Below are positions 43,722 through 52,432 of a stretch of 64,000 nt of DNA, in pieces. The notes below the pieces were generated by a model that saw only the letters and a list, made by a program, of their open reading frames with translations, ran no database searches and was not told where the DNA came from. Source of the DNA: GCA-2746795 sp964643965 (GTDB taxonomy: Bacteria > Chloroflexota > Anaerolineae > Promineifilales > Promineifilaceae). The translations under genes and the position numbers were made by a program. Within the stretch, counting starts at the first letter, position 1; every line of letters starts with the position of its first letter. The DNA is taken from assembly GCA_964643965.1 (NCBI GenBank), contig CAZXVH010000006.1, forward strand, positions 34,732 to 98,731, written 5' to 3'.

Positions 43722-43751
43722 GTAGAGACGCCCCGACGGGGGCGTCTCTAC
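43722..43751. repeat. GTAGAGACG-type dispersed hairpin between binding protein and permease genes
   Basis: GTAGAGACGCCCC (43722-43734), GACG loop, GGGGCGTCTCTAC (43739-43751): 13-bp perfect stem. The GTAGAGACG...CGTCTCTAC frame resembles an intergenic hairpin common in cyanobacteria and some Chloroflexota (from memory). A half-copy, CGTAGAGACGGCCGTTT, is at 3668-3684. Here it may stabilise the upstream mRNA, raising binding-protein levels over permease. Confidence 0.7.
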
Positions 43752-43763
43752 GTCGTTAATCAA

Positions 43764-46310
43764 TTATTGGCAAGCGCCAGAAGTGGCACAAGCGTCAACC
43801 AATGCCTCTTGGAAACCAGCCACGTCTTGCGTACCGAGGAACAAGCCCATGGCGGTGTCAATTTCAGATTTCCAACTGTCATTGGCCACCACACCATGAG
43901 TCAAAGAACCAACCACGTTGTTGCTGGCCCAATCGTCCATGGCGGATTGCAGGTATTCACCGTAGAGAGAAACATCGCCATCACTGCGCGCCGGAATGGA
44001 GCCTTTAACGGGGTTGAACGCATCTTGACCTTCACGAGAACCAGCCACGGTCAGCCAGGCAATGGCAGCGTCACGATGGGGAGCGCCTACCGGCAGCACG
44101 AAACTGTCAGACAGGAATTGGAAGTTGCCTTCCGTACCCGGCACGGCCGCCCAGGTGTATCCTTCTTGGGGCACGGAACCGAGCTCACGGAAGAACCCTT
44201 CTTGCCAGTCGCCCATGACGTTAAAAGCCGCATCGCCATCAATGACGAGTTGACCGGCATCCTGCCAGCTCAAGGCAGAGGCGTCGCTGTTGGTATAGGT
44301 CAAAACTTTGGCGAAATCTTCCAGCGCCTGGGTCACTTCTGGACCGCTCCAATCGTTGCTGCCATCCCACAGCCCGTTGTAGGCATCGGGACCCATGGAA
44401 GCGAGCAGAACCGTCTCAAAGAGATGCAAAACTGTCCATTGTTCACCTAAAGCCAGCGGCTCAGCCATACCGCCCGCTTGTAAGGCATCCATGGCGGCAA
44501 ACCATTCGTCCAGGGTGGTGGGCATTTCCACGCCGTATTCTTCCAGAACGGCCGGGTTGGCCCACAACACATTGGCGCGATGGATATTGACGGGTACGGA
44601 GTAGATATTGCCGTCCGCAGAAATCAAGGGAATCAGCGTCTCAGGCATGACATCAAGCCACCCTTTTTCTTCATAGAGGAAGTTCAGCGGTTCGAGCTGG
44701 TCCGCAGCGACGTAGGTGCCGATGAGTTCTTGCCCGGCATGACCTTGCCAGCTATCGGGGGCGTCACCCGCTTGCAGGCGCGTAGCCAACACAGCGCGGG
44801 CATTGGTGCCAGCGCCACCGGCTACAGCGGCATTGACGAATTCCACATTGGGGTACATTTCAGCGAAGACTTCGATCATCGCTTCCAGGCCAGCGGCTTC
44901 GCCACCACCCGTCCACCAGGAGAAGACTTCCACGGGACCGGAAACATCTGTATTGGCTTCTTCAGGGGCGGCTTCGATCATCGTCTGGTCTGCGCCACCA
45001 GCGGCGGCGGTTAAGGCTGTTTGCAAATCTGCGGCATTGCCGCCAGCCAGGTAGAGGCCCAGGGCAGTGTCGATTTCAGATTTCCAGCTGTCGTTGGCCA
45101 CCACGCCGTGGGTCAGAGAGCCAACCACATTGTCGTTGGCCCAATCGTCCATAGCGGATTGCAGATATTCGCCGTACAGGGAGCGGTCGCCATCACTGCG
45201 AGCCGGAATGGAGCCTTTGACGGGGTTGAAGGCGTCCTGGCCTTCTTTGGAGCCAGCCACCGTCAACCAGGCAATGGCGGCGTCACGATGGGGCGCGCCC
45301 ACCGGTAGGACGAAGCTGTCGGAGAGGAACTGGAAGTTGCCAGCAGTGCCAGGCACAGGCGCCCAGACGTACCCTTCGCCGGGGACGGCCCCCAATTCAC
45401 GGAAGAACCCTTCTTGCCAGTCGCCCATGACGTTGAAAGCGGCGTCGCCGTCGATGACAAGCTGCCCGGCATCTTGCCAACTGAGAGCAGAGGCGTCACT
45501 GTTGGTATAGCTCAAGATTTTTTCGTAATCAGCGATGGCCTGGGTTACTTCAGGGCTGCTCCAGTCGCCATCGCCTGTCCACAAGGCGTTGTAGGCATCG
45601 GGACCCATGGAGGCAAGCAGGATGGTTTCGAAGAGGTGCATGGCGGTCCATTGTTCGCCCATGGAGAGGGGGGCATCTAGCCCACCCGCTTGCATGGTAT
45701 CCATGGCTTCAAACCATTCGTCTAACGTGGTGGGCATTTCCACGCCGTATTCTTCGAGAACGGCCGGGTTGGCCCAGAGCACGTTGGCGCGATGAATGTT
45801 GACGGGCACGGAGTAGATGTTGCCGTCCTGGCTGATTTGAGGAATGAGGGTTTCGGGCATGACGTCGAGCCAGCCTTGTTCTTCATAGAGGAAGTTCAAT
45901 GGTTCGAGCTGCCCGGCGGCGACGTAGGTGCCGATGAGTTCCTGGCCGGCGTGGCCTTGCCAACTGTCAGGGGCGTCACCAGCCTGGAGGCGGGTGGCGA
46001 GGACGGCGCGGGCGTTGGTGCCGGCGCCACCGGCAACGGCGGCGTTGATGAACTCAATATTGGGATATTTTTCGGCGAAGACTTTGATCATGGCTTCCAG
46101 GCCGGCGGCCTCACCACCACCTGTCCACCAGGAGAATACTTCCACGGAATCCGCGCCGCCTTCTTCTGGCATCGCTTCTTCGGTGGGCGCTGCCGCTTCT
46201 CCGGCTGGGGCTGGCGCTTTAGTGGGTTCAGCGGCGCCGCCGCCGCAGGCTGCCAGGAGCAGGGCAAAGAGTAAAACTAGGATAAGGGGTAAATAACGGG
46301 TCTTCTTCAT
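43764..46310 (-). CDS. Tandem-fused sugar-binding lipoprotein: two near-identical SBP domains in one chain
   Basis: 848 residues, twice the normal length. Lipoprotein signal LLFALLLAACGGG (Cys about 22) and a short Pro/Ala/Glu tether. Domain 1 (about 57-450) and domain 2 (about 462-848) are roughly 90 percent identical: both open VEVFSWWTGGGEAAGLEAMI and contain LATRLQAGDAPDSWQGHAGQ, YSVPVNIHRANVLWANPAVL, DGDAAFNVMGDWQEGFFREL, LPVGAPHRDAAIAWLTVAGS and NPVKGSIPARSDGD. Domain 2 has no own signal; the join reads about AAAGGADQTMIEAAPEEANT. Captures a sugar, perhaps glucose/mannose-like by its relation to GtsA-type proteins, for the two permeases downstream. The repeat is in frame across 1.2 kb of DNA, so it is unlikely to be random read-through. 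Confidence 0.93.
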   Translation of the reverse strand: MKKTRYLPLILVLLFALLLAACGGGAAEPTKAPAPAGEAAAPTEEAMPEEGGADSVEVFSWWTGGGEAAGLEAMIKVFAEKYPNIEFINAAVAGGAGTNARAVLATRLQAGDAPDSWQGHAGQELIGTYVAAGQLEPLNFLYEEQGWLDVMPETLIPQISQDGNIYSVPVNIHRANVLWANPAVLEEYGVEMPTTLDEWFEAMDTMQAGGLDAPLSMGEQWTAMHLFETILLASMGPDAYNALWTGDGDWSSPEVTQAIADYEKILSYTNSDASALSWQDAGQLVIDGDAAFNVMGDWQEGFFRELGAVPGEGYVWAPVPGTAGNFQFLSDSFVLPVGAPHRDAAIAWLTVAGSKEGQDAFNPVKGSIPARSDGDRSLYGEYLQSAMDDWANDNVVGSLTHGVVANDSWKSEIDTALGLYLAGGNAADLQTALTAAAGGADQTMIEAAPEEANTDVSGPVEVFSWWTGGGEAAGLEAMIEVFAEMYPNVEFVNAAVAGGAGTNARAVLATRLQAGDAPDSWQGHAGQELIGTYVAADQLEPLNFLYEEKGWLDVMPETLIPLISADGNIYSVPVNIHRANVLWANPAVLEEYGVEMPTTLDEWFAAMDALQAGGMAEPLALGEQWTVLHLFETVLLASMGPDAYNGLWDGSNDWSGPEVTQALEDFAKVLTYTNSDASALSWQDAGQLVIDGDAAFNVMGDWQEGFFRELGSVPQEGYTWAAVPGTEGNFQFLSDSFVLPVGAPHRDAAIAWLTVAGSREGQDAFNPVKGSIPARSDGDVSLYGEYLQSAMDDWASNNVVGSLTHGVVANDSWKSEIDTAMGLFLGTQDVAGFQEALVDACATSGACQ

Positions 46311-46427
46311 AATTTTCGTCTCCTCTGACGATGGTTGAGTTCAGAGTGAGGAAGATTAAGGAGGAGTATGGTGTAGTGAAGGGTGTTCTTCTCGCTCTTT
46401 CCCTCGGCTCTGAAGGTTGATAAACAA

Positions 46428-46488
46428 AGTTCCCCAGGGGATTAGCCTCAATACAATTGAGATGGGGAACTGTAAACTACTTTACAGT
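46428..46488. promoter_or_regulatory. Overlapping palindromes in the control region of the second importer
   Basis: ACTGTAAA, CTAC, TTTACAGT (46469-46488) is a perfect 8-bp inverted repeat and a good operator candidate. Next to it AGTTCCCC (46428-46435) and GGGGAACT (46464-46471) enclose CTCAAT-ACA-ATTGAG, a nested stem. Both lie 120-180 bp upstream of the binding-protein ATG. The rest of the spacer 46311-46794 holds two ACGGCCGT copies (about 46589 and 46670), a dispersed repeat and the AGAAGTTCAACTTCT palindrome (46718-46732); no gene seen. Confidence 0.5.
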
Positions 46489-46623
46489 AAAGAAGGTGGC
46501 ATAACAAGAGGCTTTACGACATATGTGTGACATGAGTGTGCCATTTATTGGGCAGATTGTACAAATAGGGAGAAGGATGGATGGAAAACGGCCGTTTACA
46601 TTTTAACAGCGCTGATAGGCCAG

Positions 46624-46666
46624 CTTTGGTTTCAACAGGTGGTTCTTGAGCTTGCTGAATGGCTCA
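46624..46666. repeat. 43-bp dispersed repeat, copy 2 (copy 1 at 43662-43704)
   Basis: CTTTGG..TTCTTGAGCTTGC..CTCA; 37 of 43 positions match the copy at 43662-43704 in the same orientation. The two copies bracket the tandem-fused binding-protein gene, with its spacers. Confidence 0.7.
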
Positions 46667-46794
46667 ACGGCCGTTATGCCACATTTTTGCACGAGACTCC
46701 CCCAATAAGTTTAGCCCAGAAGTTCAACTTCTCGAAGGGCGCAGATTATAAATTTGTCATACTTGCCAGGCGAATATCCAAGCTAATCGCCCTG

Positions 46795-47817
46795 TTAATC
46801 CCCTAAATTATTCCCGCGAATCTCTTCAAACCGCACCACATTGTCGCACTGGCCCGTCTCTTCAAGCTGCGTCAGGTTTTGCAGCGTCGTTTCGGCGATG
46901 TTGCGCAAGGCGCGGTCGGTTAAAAACGCTTGATGGCCCGTCACCAACACGTTGGGGAACGTTTGCAGACGAGAGAAGGTATCGTCCTGCACCACTTCGT
47001 TAGACAAGTCTTGAAAGAAGAGATCGCCTTCAATTTCGTACACGTCAATCGCCAGATAACCGATTTTGCCGGACTTTAAGCCGTCAATCACAGCCTGGGT
47101 ATCCAGCAGGCCGCCGCGGCTGGTATTGACGATGAACACGCCATCTTTCAGGTGGGCGATGGTGTTGGCGTTGATGAGGTGGTGGGTGTCGGGGGTTAGT
47201 GGTAAATGCAGGGTGATGATGTCGCACTGGCTGACCATTTCCAGGAAATCGTCGAAGTAGGTGGCTAGTTTGGCTGCTTCCGGGTTGCGGTAGGGGTCGT
47301 AGGCAAGCAGGGTGGCGCCAAAGCCAGATAAATTTTGTAACACAGTCAGTCCAATACGGCCGACGCCGAAGACGCCGATGGTTTTGTTATATATTTCGAT
47401 GCCTTGCAGACCGTCTAGCTCAAAGTTGTTGTCGCGCACACGGTTGTAGGCGCGGTGAATTTGGCGGCCCAGGGTTAGGATGAGGCCCACGGTGAATTCG
47501 GAGATGGCGTTGGGGGAGTAAGCTGGCACGCGCACCACAGTCAGCCCCATTTCTTCGGCGGCTTGCAGGTCAATCTGGTTATAGCCAGCGGTGCGCGTGG
47601 CGATAATGCGTGTGCCACCCGCGACTAACTGGGTGATGGTGTCCCGGTTGACTTGGTCGTTGACAAAGACACAGACGGCTTCATAACCAGCGGCGAGAAC
47701 GGCCGTTTTGGGCGTCAATTTTGATTCATAAAAAGAGAGTTCGTGGCCAAACTGCTCGTTCATCTTCTCAAACGAAGCCCTGTCATATCCTTTAGTGGCA
47801 AAAACGGCTACTTTCAT
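46795..47817 (-). CDS. D-2-hydroxyacid dehydrogenase, D-lactate dehydrogenase type
   Basis: NAD-dependent interconversion of pyruvate and D-lactate is most likely. 340 residues. Seen: MKVAVFATKGYDRASFEKMN, RIIATRTAGYNQIDLQAAEE, VRVPAYSPNAISEFTVGLIL, GVFGVGRIGLTVLQNLSGFG (G-x-G-x-x-G dinucleotide loop), LPLTPDTHHLINA, VNTSRGGLLDTQAVIDGL (catalytic Arg) and TGHQAFLTDRAL (catalytic His). The Y-x-x-A-G-Y-N-x-x-D and NAISEF segments are those of fermentative D-LDH. ATG at 47817, after GGAAGGA, is preferred to a start 108 bp upstream. Confidence 0.92.
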   Translation of the reverse strand: MKVAVFATKGYDRASFEKMNEQFGHELSFYESKLTPKTAVLAAGYEAVCVFVNDQVNRDTITQLVAGGTRIIATRTAGYNQIDLQAAEEMGLTVVRVPAYSPNAISEFTVGLILTLGRQIHRAYNRVRDNNFELDGLQGIEIYNKTIGVFGVGRIGLTVLQNLSGFGATLLAYDPYRNPEAAKLATYFDDFLEMVSQCDIITLHLPLTPDTHHLINANTIAHLKDGVFIVNTSRGGLLDTQAVIDGLKSGKIGYLAIDVYEIEGDLFFQDLSNEVVQDDTFSRLQTFPNVLVTGHQAFLTDRALRNIAETTLQNLTQLEETGQCDNVVRFEEIRGNNLGD

Positions 47818-47947
47818 AGGTGATGTCCTTCCTTCTATAAGGTTTATTGTTGATCTCTTAAATTGTAGTAGACGGCAGACCCCCATTTTTATTATTGAGT
47901 GTACCAGAGTAAAATTAGCCAGCAACGAGCGCTAAGGGAATGATAAG

Positions 47948-48799
47948 ATGAAACAACTCATAGAATATGTATTACAAGCCAATGATTCTTTAATGAGCAG
48001 CGGGTTTCCCGGTTTTATTCACATTGCTGGCGCCATTGTTATTATCTTGCTCGGCCGTTGGCTCGCTCGCCACACGCGCGGCTTATTTACAGTGGCCATG
48101 GCAAAAACAGATACCCACGTTAACCGGAAGGTGGTCTACGCCATAGAGCAAATTATTTATTATGGCATCTTACTCGTCGCCATTTCTTTTGCGTTGATTG
48201 CCTTGGGTGTCCCCATTAATTCCATCCTTCTCTTCTTTGGCCTTTTCCTTGTTTTGCTGGGGTTGGCTTTTCAAACGACGTTAAATAACATGGCGGCTAC
48301 CATTATTTTTGTGGTGTTCCAAACCTATAAACCAGGTGATTGGATCGATGTGCTAAATGGTACATTTGGGCAGGTGAAACGGATTCAACTGTTTACCACT
48401 GTTATTTTAACCCAGCCAAAGAGCATGGTAACTATTCCTAACGGGGTTATTATGGAGGGTAATATCATCAATTATTCTGAACTGGGTTATCGGCGGGTTG
48501 ATATCGCTGTAACCATTACTTACGAGTCTGATTTGATGAAGGCCAAGCAGATTATGGAGCAAATTTTGGCTGAAAACGAGCTTGTTTTAGATGATCCAAA
48601 GCCTGTGGTGGGGGTTGAGAATTTAAGTCCCCGGGGCGTTGAGTTTTATCTCTGGCCGTTTACCCTGGTAGAGCATTATTATGACGCCTTATTTGCGGTG
48701 ACAGAAGAAGTGAAGCTCAAACTGACGGAAGCGGGCATTACCATTCCTGTGCTGCGGCAAGATGTGAAGCTGTTTCAGGCTGATGTGAATGCGGGATAG
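47948..48799 (+). CDS. Small-conductance mechanosensitive channel (MscS family)
   Basis: 283 residues with three membrane helices (IHIAGAIVIILLGRWLARHT; IIYYGILLVAISFALIALGV; ILLFFGLFLVLLGLAFQTTL) and a cytosolic cage: ATIIFVVFQTYKPGDWIDV, VKRIQLFTTVILTQPKSMVT, IPNGVIMEGNIINYSELGYR, RVDIAVTITY. Opens under membrane tension to release solutes on hypo-osmotic shock. Divergent from the dehydrogenase. Confidence 0.93.
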   Translation: MKQLIEYVLQANDSLMSSGFPGFIHIAGAIVIILLGRWLARHTRGLFTVAMAKTDTHVNRKVVYAIEQIIYYGILLVAISFALIALGVPINSILLFFGLFLVLLGLAFQTTLNNMAATIIFVVFQTYKPGDWIDVLNGTFGQVKRIQLFTTVILTQPKSMVTIPNGVIMEGNIINYSELGYRRVDIAVTITYESDLMKAKQIMEQILAENELVLDDPKPVVGVENLSPRGVEFYLWPFTLVEHYYDALFAVTEEVKLKLTEAGITIPVLRQDVKLFQADVNAG

Positions 48800-48826
48800 G
48801 CAAATTTAACTGATTTTCAGCGGGTA

Positions 48827-48881
48827 GCAAGTAGCGGGTGACGAGTTCCTTCTGCCAACGATGACTTGCTACTTGCCATTT
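48827..48881 (+). terminator. Likely terminator of the MscS gene
   Basis: GCAAGTAGC (48827-48835) and GCTACTTGC (48868-48876) then CATTTTT. The loop of 32 nt is long and again contains phrase-like repeats (GTAGC, GGGT). Confidence 0.5.
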
Positions 48882-48888
48882 TTGGGGC

Positions 48889-50100
48889 TTAAACTACACC
48901 CAGTTCATGCAGGGTATCGAGGATGGTGTCGCGGCGGATGGGTTTGGCGTGGAAGCGGGTGGCGCCCAGGGAGTAGGCCAGGTCGGGGTCGTTGAAGACG
49001 GAGCAGACGATGACGGGCACGGTGGCGGTTTGCGGCTGACTGCGTAAGGTTTGCAGGATTTCCCAGCCGCTGGCGCCGGGCATCATCACATCCAAAATGA
49101 TGGCGTCGGGGATCAGTTCCTGGGCCAGTTGCAGCCCTTCAGGGCCGTTGGTGGCGGTGAGGACGCGGCAGTTGTGACCGGTGAGGTAGCGGCCGAGCAG
49201 TTCCACCAGCCCTTCGTTGTCATCCACCACCAGAATGAGCGCCCCTTGTCCGGTCAGGTTGAGCACGATGGCCGAACGGCCGTTTACCACCTTCTCTTCT
49301 CTTATCGTCCACCCCAACCTTTTTACAAACTGCTCAATCACCTCATCTACAATCACCGGGCTGCTCTCGTGTTCCGGCAGGTAGCTAAGGGTGACCACGG
49401 CTTGCTCCTGCCGCTGATTGAGACGCAGCGACAGGCTCTCTTTTTGGGCGAGGCCGATAACGCGGCTGAATAGGCTGGCGAATATTTGTTGAGAAACGGC
49501 CGTTTCCACCGACACAATCACCGGACTATCAGGCAACGCCACCTCAAACAGTACGCCTCGTTTTTGGGCCAGCGGGGCGGTCGCTTTAAGCGCCTCCTGC
49601 AGGATAGCCCGGATGTCTACCGCTTCCAATTGGCTCTCGAGCAAGGACACCTCAGAGGAGACGGACGAGAGTTCACGCGCCGCGCCGTTTTCCGTTGCGG
49701 CCGGCGGGCTGGCTCTTTCTTTTTGCAATTCTTGCCCACGCATCCAGAGAACGGCCGTGACGCTTTCTTCCCCCTTACGTAACGAGCGATGCGCCTGCCG
49801 CGCCGACAAGCCCATGCGATTAGCCGCTTCCTGCACCGTAATGCCTTCAATGTAACGCAGTTGCAATAAATTGTAGAGCCGCGCATCAGGCGACTGCACC
49901 GAGGAACGGGAACCCGGACTGAGGCTTTCAATAGCCGTGATCAACTCGCGGCGCAAATGGTGACCGGGCGTCTCGTTGGCGCGGCTGTTGATGGGCGCCA
50001 GTTCCTGTGCCAGCGGCAGCTTCTGCAGCGTAGAAAAATCATACAGATGTTCCAGCGCTTGCTTGACTTGCTCGGTAAATTCGGCGGGTGGGGTTGTCAT
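48889..50100 (-). CDS. Response-regulator-like protein: sigma-4-type HTH, degenerate ATPase fold, receiver domain
   Basis: 403 residues. N-terminal part (about 60-115) reads YNLLQLRYIEGITVQEAANR, MGLSARQAHRSLRKGEE: a sigma-70 region 4-like HTH. Middle (about 160-285) resembles a HATPase without the N and G boxes. C-terminal receiver at about 287-403: LILVVDDNEGLVELLGRYL, DAIILDVMMPGASGWEIL (phospho-Asp), VPVIVCSVFNDPD, FHAKPIRRD (Lys). It probably takes phosphate from the adjacent kinase (86-bp gap) and binds DNA via the N-terminus; the order HTH first, receiver last, is unusual. Confidence 0.78.
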   Translation of the reverse strand: MTTPPAEFTEQVKQALEHLYDFSTLQKLPLAQELAPINSRANETPGHHLRRELITAIESLSPGSRSSVQSPDARLYNLLQLRYIEGITVQEAANRMGLSARQAHRSLRKGEESVTAVLWMRGQELQKERASPPAATENGAARELSSVSSEVSLLESQLEAVDIRAILQEALKATAPLAQKRGVLFEVALPDSPVIVSVETAVSQQIFASLFSRVIGLAQKESLSLRLNQRQEQAVVTLSYLPEHESSPVIVDEVIEQFVKRLGWTIREEKVVNGRSAIVLNLTGQGALILVVDDNEGLVELLGRYLTGHNCRVLTATNGPEGLQLAQELIPDAIILDVMMPGASGWEILQTLRSQPQTATVPVIVCSVFNDPDLAYSLGATRFHAKPIRRDTILDTLHELGVV

Positions 50101-50112
50101 AGAAAATCATCC

Positions 50113-50180
50113 ACCGCGGAGGACGCCGAGGGCGCGGATGAAAAAAGAGTAATCTTCGCGTTCTTTGCGTGCTCCGCGGT
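50113..50180. repeat. Inverted CCGCGGAGG-type repeat between two signalling genes
   Basis: ACCGCGGAG (50113-50121) and CTCCGCGGT (50172-50180). The phrase CCGCGGAGGACGCCGAGGG resembles short intergenic repeats found in many bacteria. Confidence 0.5.
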
Positions 50181-50186
50181 TAATTG

Positions 50187-52352
50187 TTATGGTTCCGGTT
50201 CCATTTTGGGCATGGGTCTCAATCCAGCCAGCACCGATTTGAGGAAACGTAGGGTTTCCGCCGGATGCCAGGGCGTGGCCTGCACTATTTTGACTTGATT
50301 TCCGTATTGCGCCAACGTGTCTTCTATATAAGTAGTGGCGGTGAGCAGGATGACGGGAACATCGGCGAGGTTAGGATCGGCTTGCATGGCGTCGATGACG
50401 GCGAAGCCATCTACCTCCGGCATCATCAGGTCGAGGATGACGAGATCGGGGCGCTGCTGCTGCATGGCGCTCAGGCCAGTGCGTCCTTCGTAGGCGATTT
50501 GGATGGCGTATTTGTCTTCCAGGCGACGCTGCACCAACTGGCACACACCGGGATTGTCGTCGATGACCAGGATCGTTTGCACCGCTTCCAGCCGCGCCAG
50601 GTATTCATGCAGCTTTTCAAAATTGATCGGTTTCGTCAGGGAAGCCATCGCGCCCAGAGAGGTTGCCATCCACGTTTGACTGGGCAGCGAACATTCGATG
50701 ATCGGGGCATTGACCTGACCCAGCATCTCTGTGTTTCCTGGCTGTCCTGGCTGGACATTCAGTAAAATCGCCAATGGATGGCGTAAGGCCGCCTTGTGCG
50801 CCACTTCCTCGGCTTTTTCTACGACAACGACTTCATACCCATCCAAATGCCGCGCCACCAAACTGCTCACCTGTTGATCTGACTCTACCAGGAGCAGGCA
50901 CGGTTTAATCTCCTTTGTTTGAGGATCGGGGGCGGGGCTGCGGTAAAGATTGGTGTGGTCTACTTTGGACAGGTCAATGGGTAAGGTGAATGAGAAGGTA
51001 GAGCCGCTGTCCGCTTCGCTATCCACCCAGATACGGCCGTTATGCGCTTCCACAAACCGTTGACAAATAGCCAGCCCCAACCCCGCGCCGCCATGACTGC
51101 GGCTGAGCGAATAATCAACCTGGTAGAACTCCGTGAAAATGGCGGCGGCGTCTTCGGCTGAGATGCCGGGGCCAGTGTCGTGTACCTGCACCAGAATGTC
51201 ATTATCGACCTGGGCGGCGGTGAGGGTGACGGCGCCGCGGGTAGTGAAACGGTGGGCGTTGTTGAGCAAGTTGAGCAGCACCTGGCGAATGCGCGTCTGG
51301 TCGAGGTCGACGAGGGGCAAACGGGGGGCGACGTCTACCACCAGCGCCACTTCCGCCGATTTTTCAAACAAATTGCCCACAATGGCTGCCGCTTCCTCGA
51401 TTAAGTGCGCCAGGTCGGTCGGCTCTTTTTTGAGGGTAAAACCGACCATTTCAAAGCGGGAGAGGTCGAGAATGTCGTCAATCATGTCCAGCAGATGACG
51501 GCTGTTGCGGTAAATCTGGTAGACATCCCGCATGAGAACGGGGGGCAGCGGCTGTGGACCATACACTTCTGGCGAGAGATACATCACCTCGCTAAAACCG
51601 AGGATGATGCTGAGGGGAGTGCGCAGTTCGTGGCTGATGTTGGCGGCGAACTGCTCCTTGAGCTGCCGCGCTTTTTGCGCTTCTTTATGGGCGATCATCA
51701 GTTCTTGTTCGGTGCGCTCACGAATGTCGTTGACGATGCGCAGGGATTTGACGAGAGAGCGCAGTTCGGCCTGTTGGTTGCGGGTGGTATTGAGCAGATC
51801 TTTGCTTTGCTCGTGCATCTGCCACACCCAGTCGAGGGTGGTGTAAAGGGTGCGCACGGCTAAAGCAGCGATGGCCACGGCCAGGATGAGGATACCAAAC
51901 AAGGGACCGAGATCGTAAGCGTGGACGGGTGAGTATTTGTTGAGGAGAAGGGCGGCCAGGAAGATGACAACGGCCGTTCCCATTTCGCTCCATTTCACCA
52001 TTAACGAATTACTAAACACCAGCACCACGCCCACATACGGTATCCAACTGGCGGGGAAGAGCCACATGGCAAACATGGTTTCGGCGATGATACCCCACAC
52101 CAGCAGATGCCGCGCCAGGGCATGATGGTCGCTGCGCAGCCATAACACGGCCAGGCCCAGCGCCGTCAGCGAAAACCAGAAGGCAAACATGCCCACGGGA
52201 AAAGCAACGGGCGAATCATAAAAAACGATGATGACTTGGGCGCTGGCGATGAGCAGCAGCACCAGGCGTAGAGTCAGCTGTTTACGCAGGTCGTCGAGGT
52301 TGGTATGCAGGCTTGCCAGGCGGAGGGCGTCGGAATTGGCTGTTTGAACCAT
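50187..52352 (-). CDS. Membrane hybrid histidine kinase with two receiver domains
   Basis: 721 residues. About six membrane helices in residues 30-190, a coiled coil, HisKA (QFAANISHELRTPLSIILGF, phospho-His about 240), HATPase (QVLLNLLNNAHRFTTRGAVT, VHDTGPGISAEDAAAIFTEF, HGGAGLGLAICQRFVEAHNG), then two receivers at about 480-590 and 595-710. The second is complete (ILVIDDNPGVCQLV, DLVILDLMMPEVDGF, Thr in VPVILLTATT). In the first the phosphate-accepting Asp is replaced (AILLNVQPGQPG) though the late Lys (SLTKPINFE) stays. Stimulus unknown. The HTH-receiver protein follows on the same strand. Confidence 0.9.
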   Translation of the reverse strand: MVQTANSDALRLASLHTNLDDLRKQLTLRLVLLLIASAQVIIVFYDSPVAFPVGMFAFWFSLTALGLAVLWLRSDHHALARHLLVWGIIAETMFAMWLFPASWIPYVGVVLVFSNSLMVKWSEMGTAVVIFLAALLLNKYSPVHAYDLGPLFGILILAVAIAALAVRTLYTTLDWVWQMHEQSKDLLNTTRNQQAELRSLVKSLRIVNDIRERTEQELMIAHKEAQKARQLKEQFAANISHELRTPLSIILGFSEVMYLSPEVYGPQPLPPVLMRDVYQIYRNSRHLLDMIDDILDLSRFEMVGFTLKKEPTDLAHLIEEAAAIVGNLFEKSAEVALVVDVAPRLPLVDLDQTRIRQVLLNLLNNAHRFTTRGAVTLTAAQVDNDILVQVHDTGPGISAEDAAAIFTEFYQVDYSLSRSHGGAGLGLAICQRFVEAHNGRIWVDSEADSGSTFSFTLPIDLSKVDHTNLYRSPAPDPQTKEIKPCLLLVESDQQVSSLVARHLDGYEVVVVEKAEEVAHKAALRHPLAILLNVQPGQPGNTEMLGQVNAPIIECSLPSQTWMATSLGAMASLTKPINFEKLHEYLARLEAVQTILVIDDNPGVCQLVQRRLEDKYAIQIAYEGRTGLSAMQQQRPDLVILDLMMPEVDGFAVIDAMQADPNLADVPVILLTATTYIEDTLAQYGNQVKIVQATPWHPAETLRFLKSVLAGLRPMPKMEPEP

Positions 52353-52432
52353 AAATGTCTCCAGGTAAGTGGTGGGACAATTATGGCACAGGGTGGGGAT
52401 GGGTGTCGAATAGGATGGAGGAAACGGCCGTT

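Noticed and set aside
45263..45499. ORFs antisense to or inside the fused binding-protein gene
   Set aside because: They occur twice in parallel only because the gene is duplicated; composition and starts are poor, so they are shadows.
43662..46666. Direct repeats as ends of a transposon carrying the binding-protein gene
   Set aside because: No transposase, no terminal inverted repeats and no target-site duplication; similar phrases occur elsewhere as dispersed repeats.
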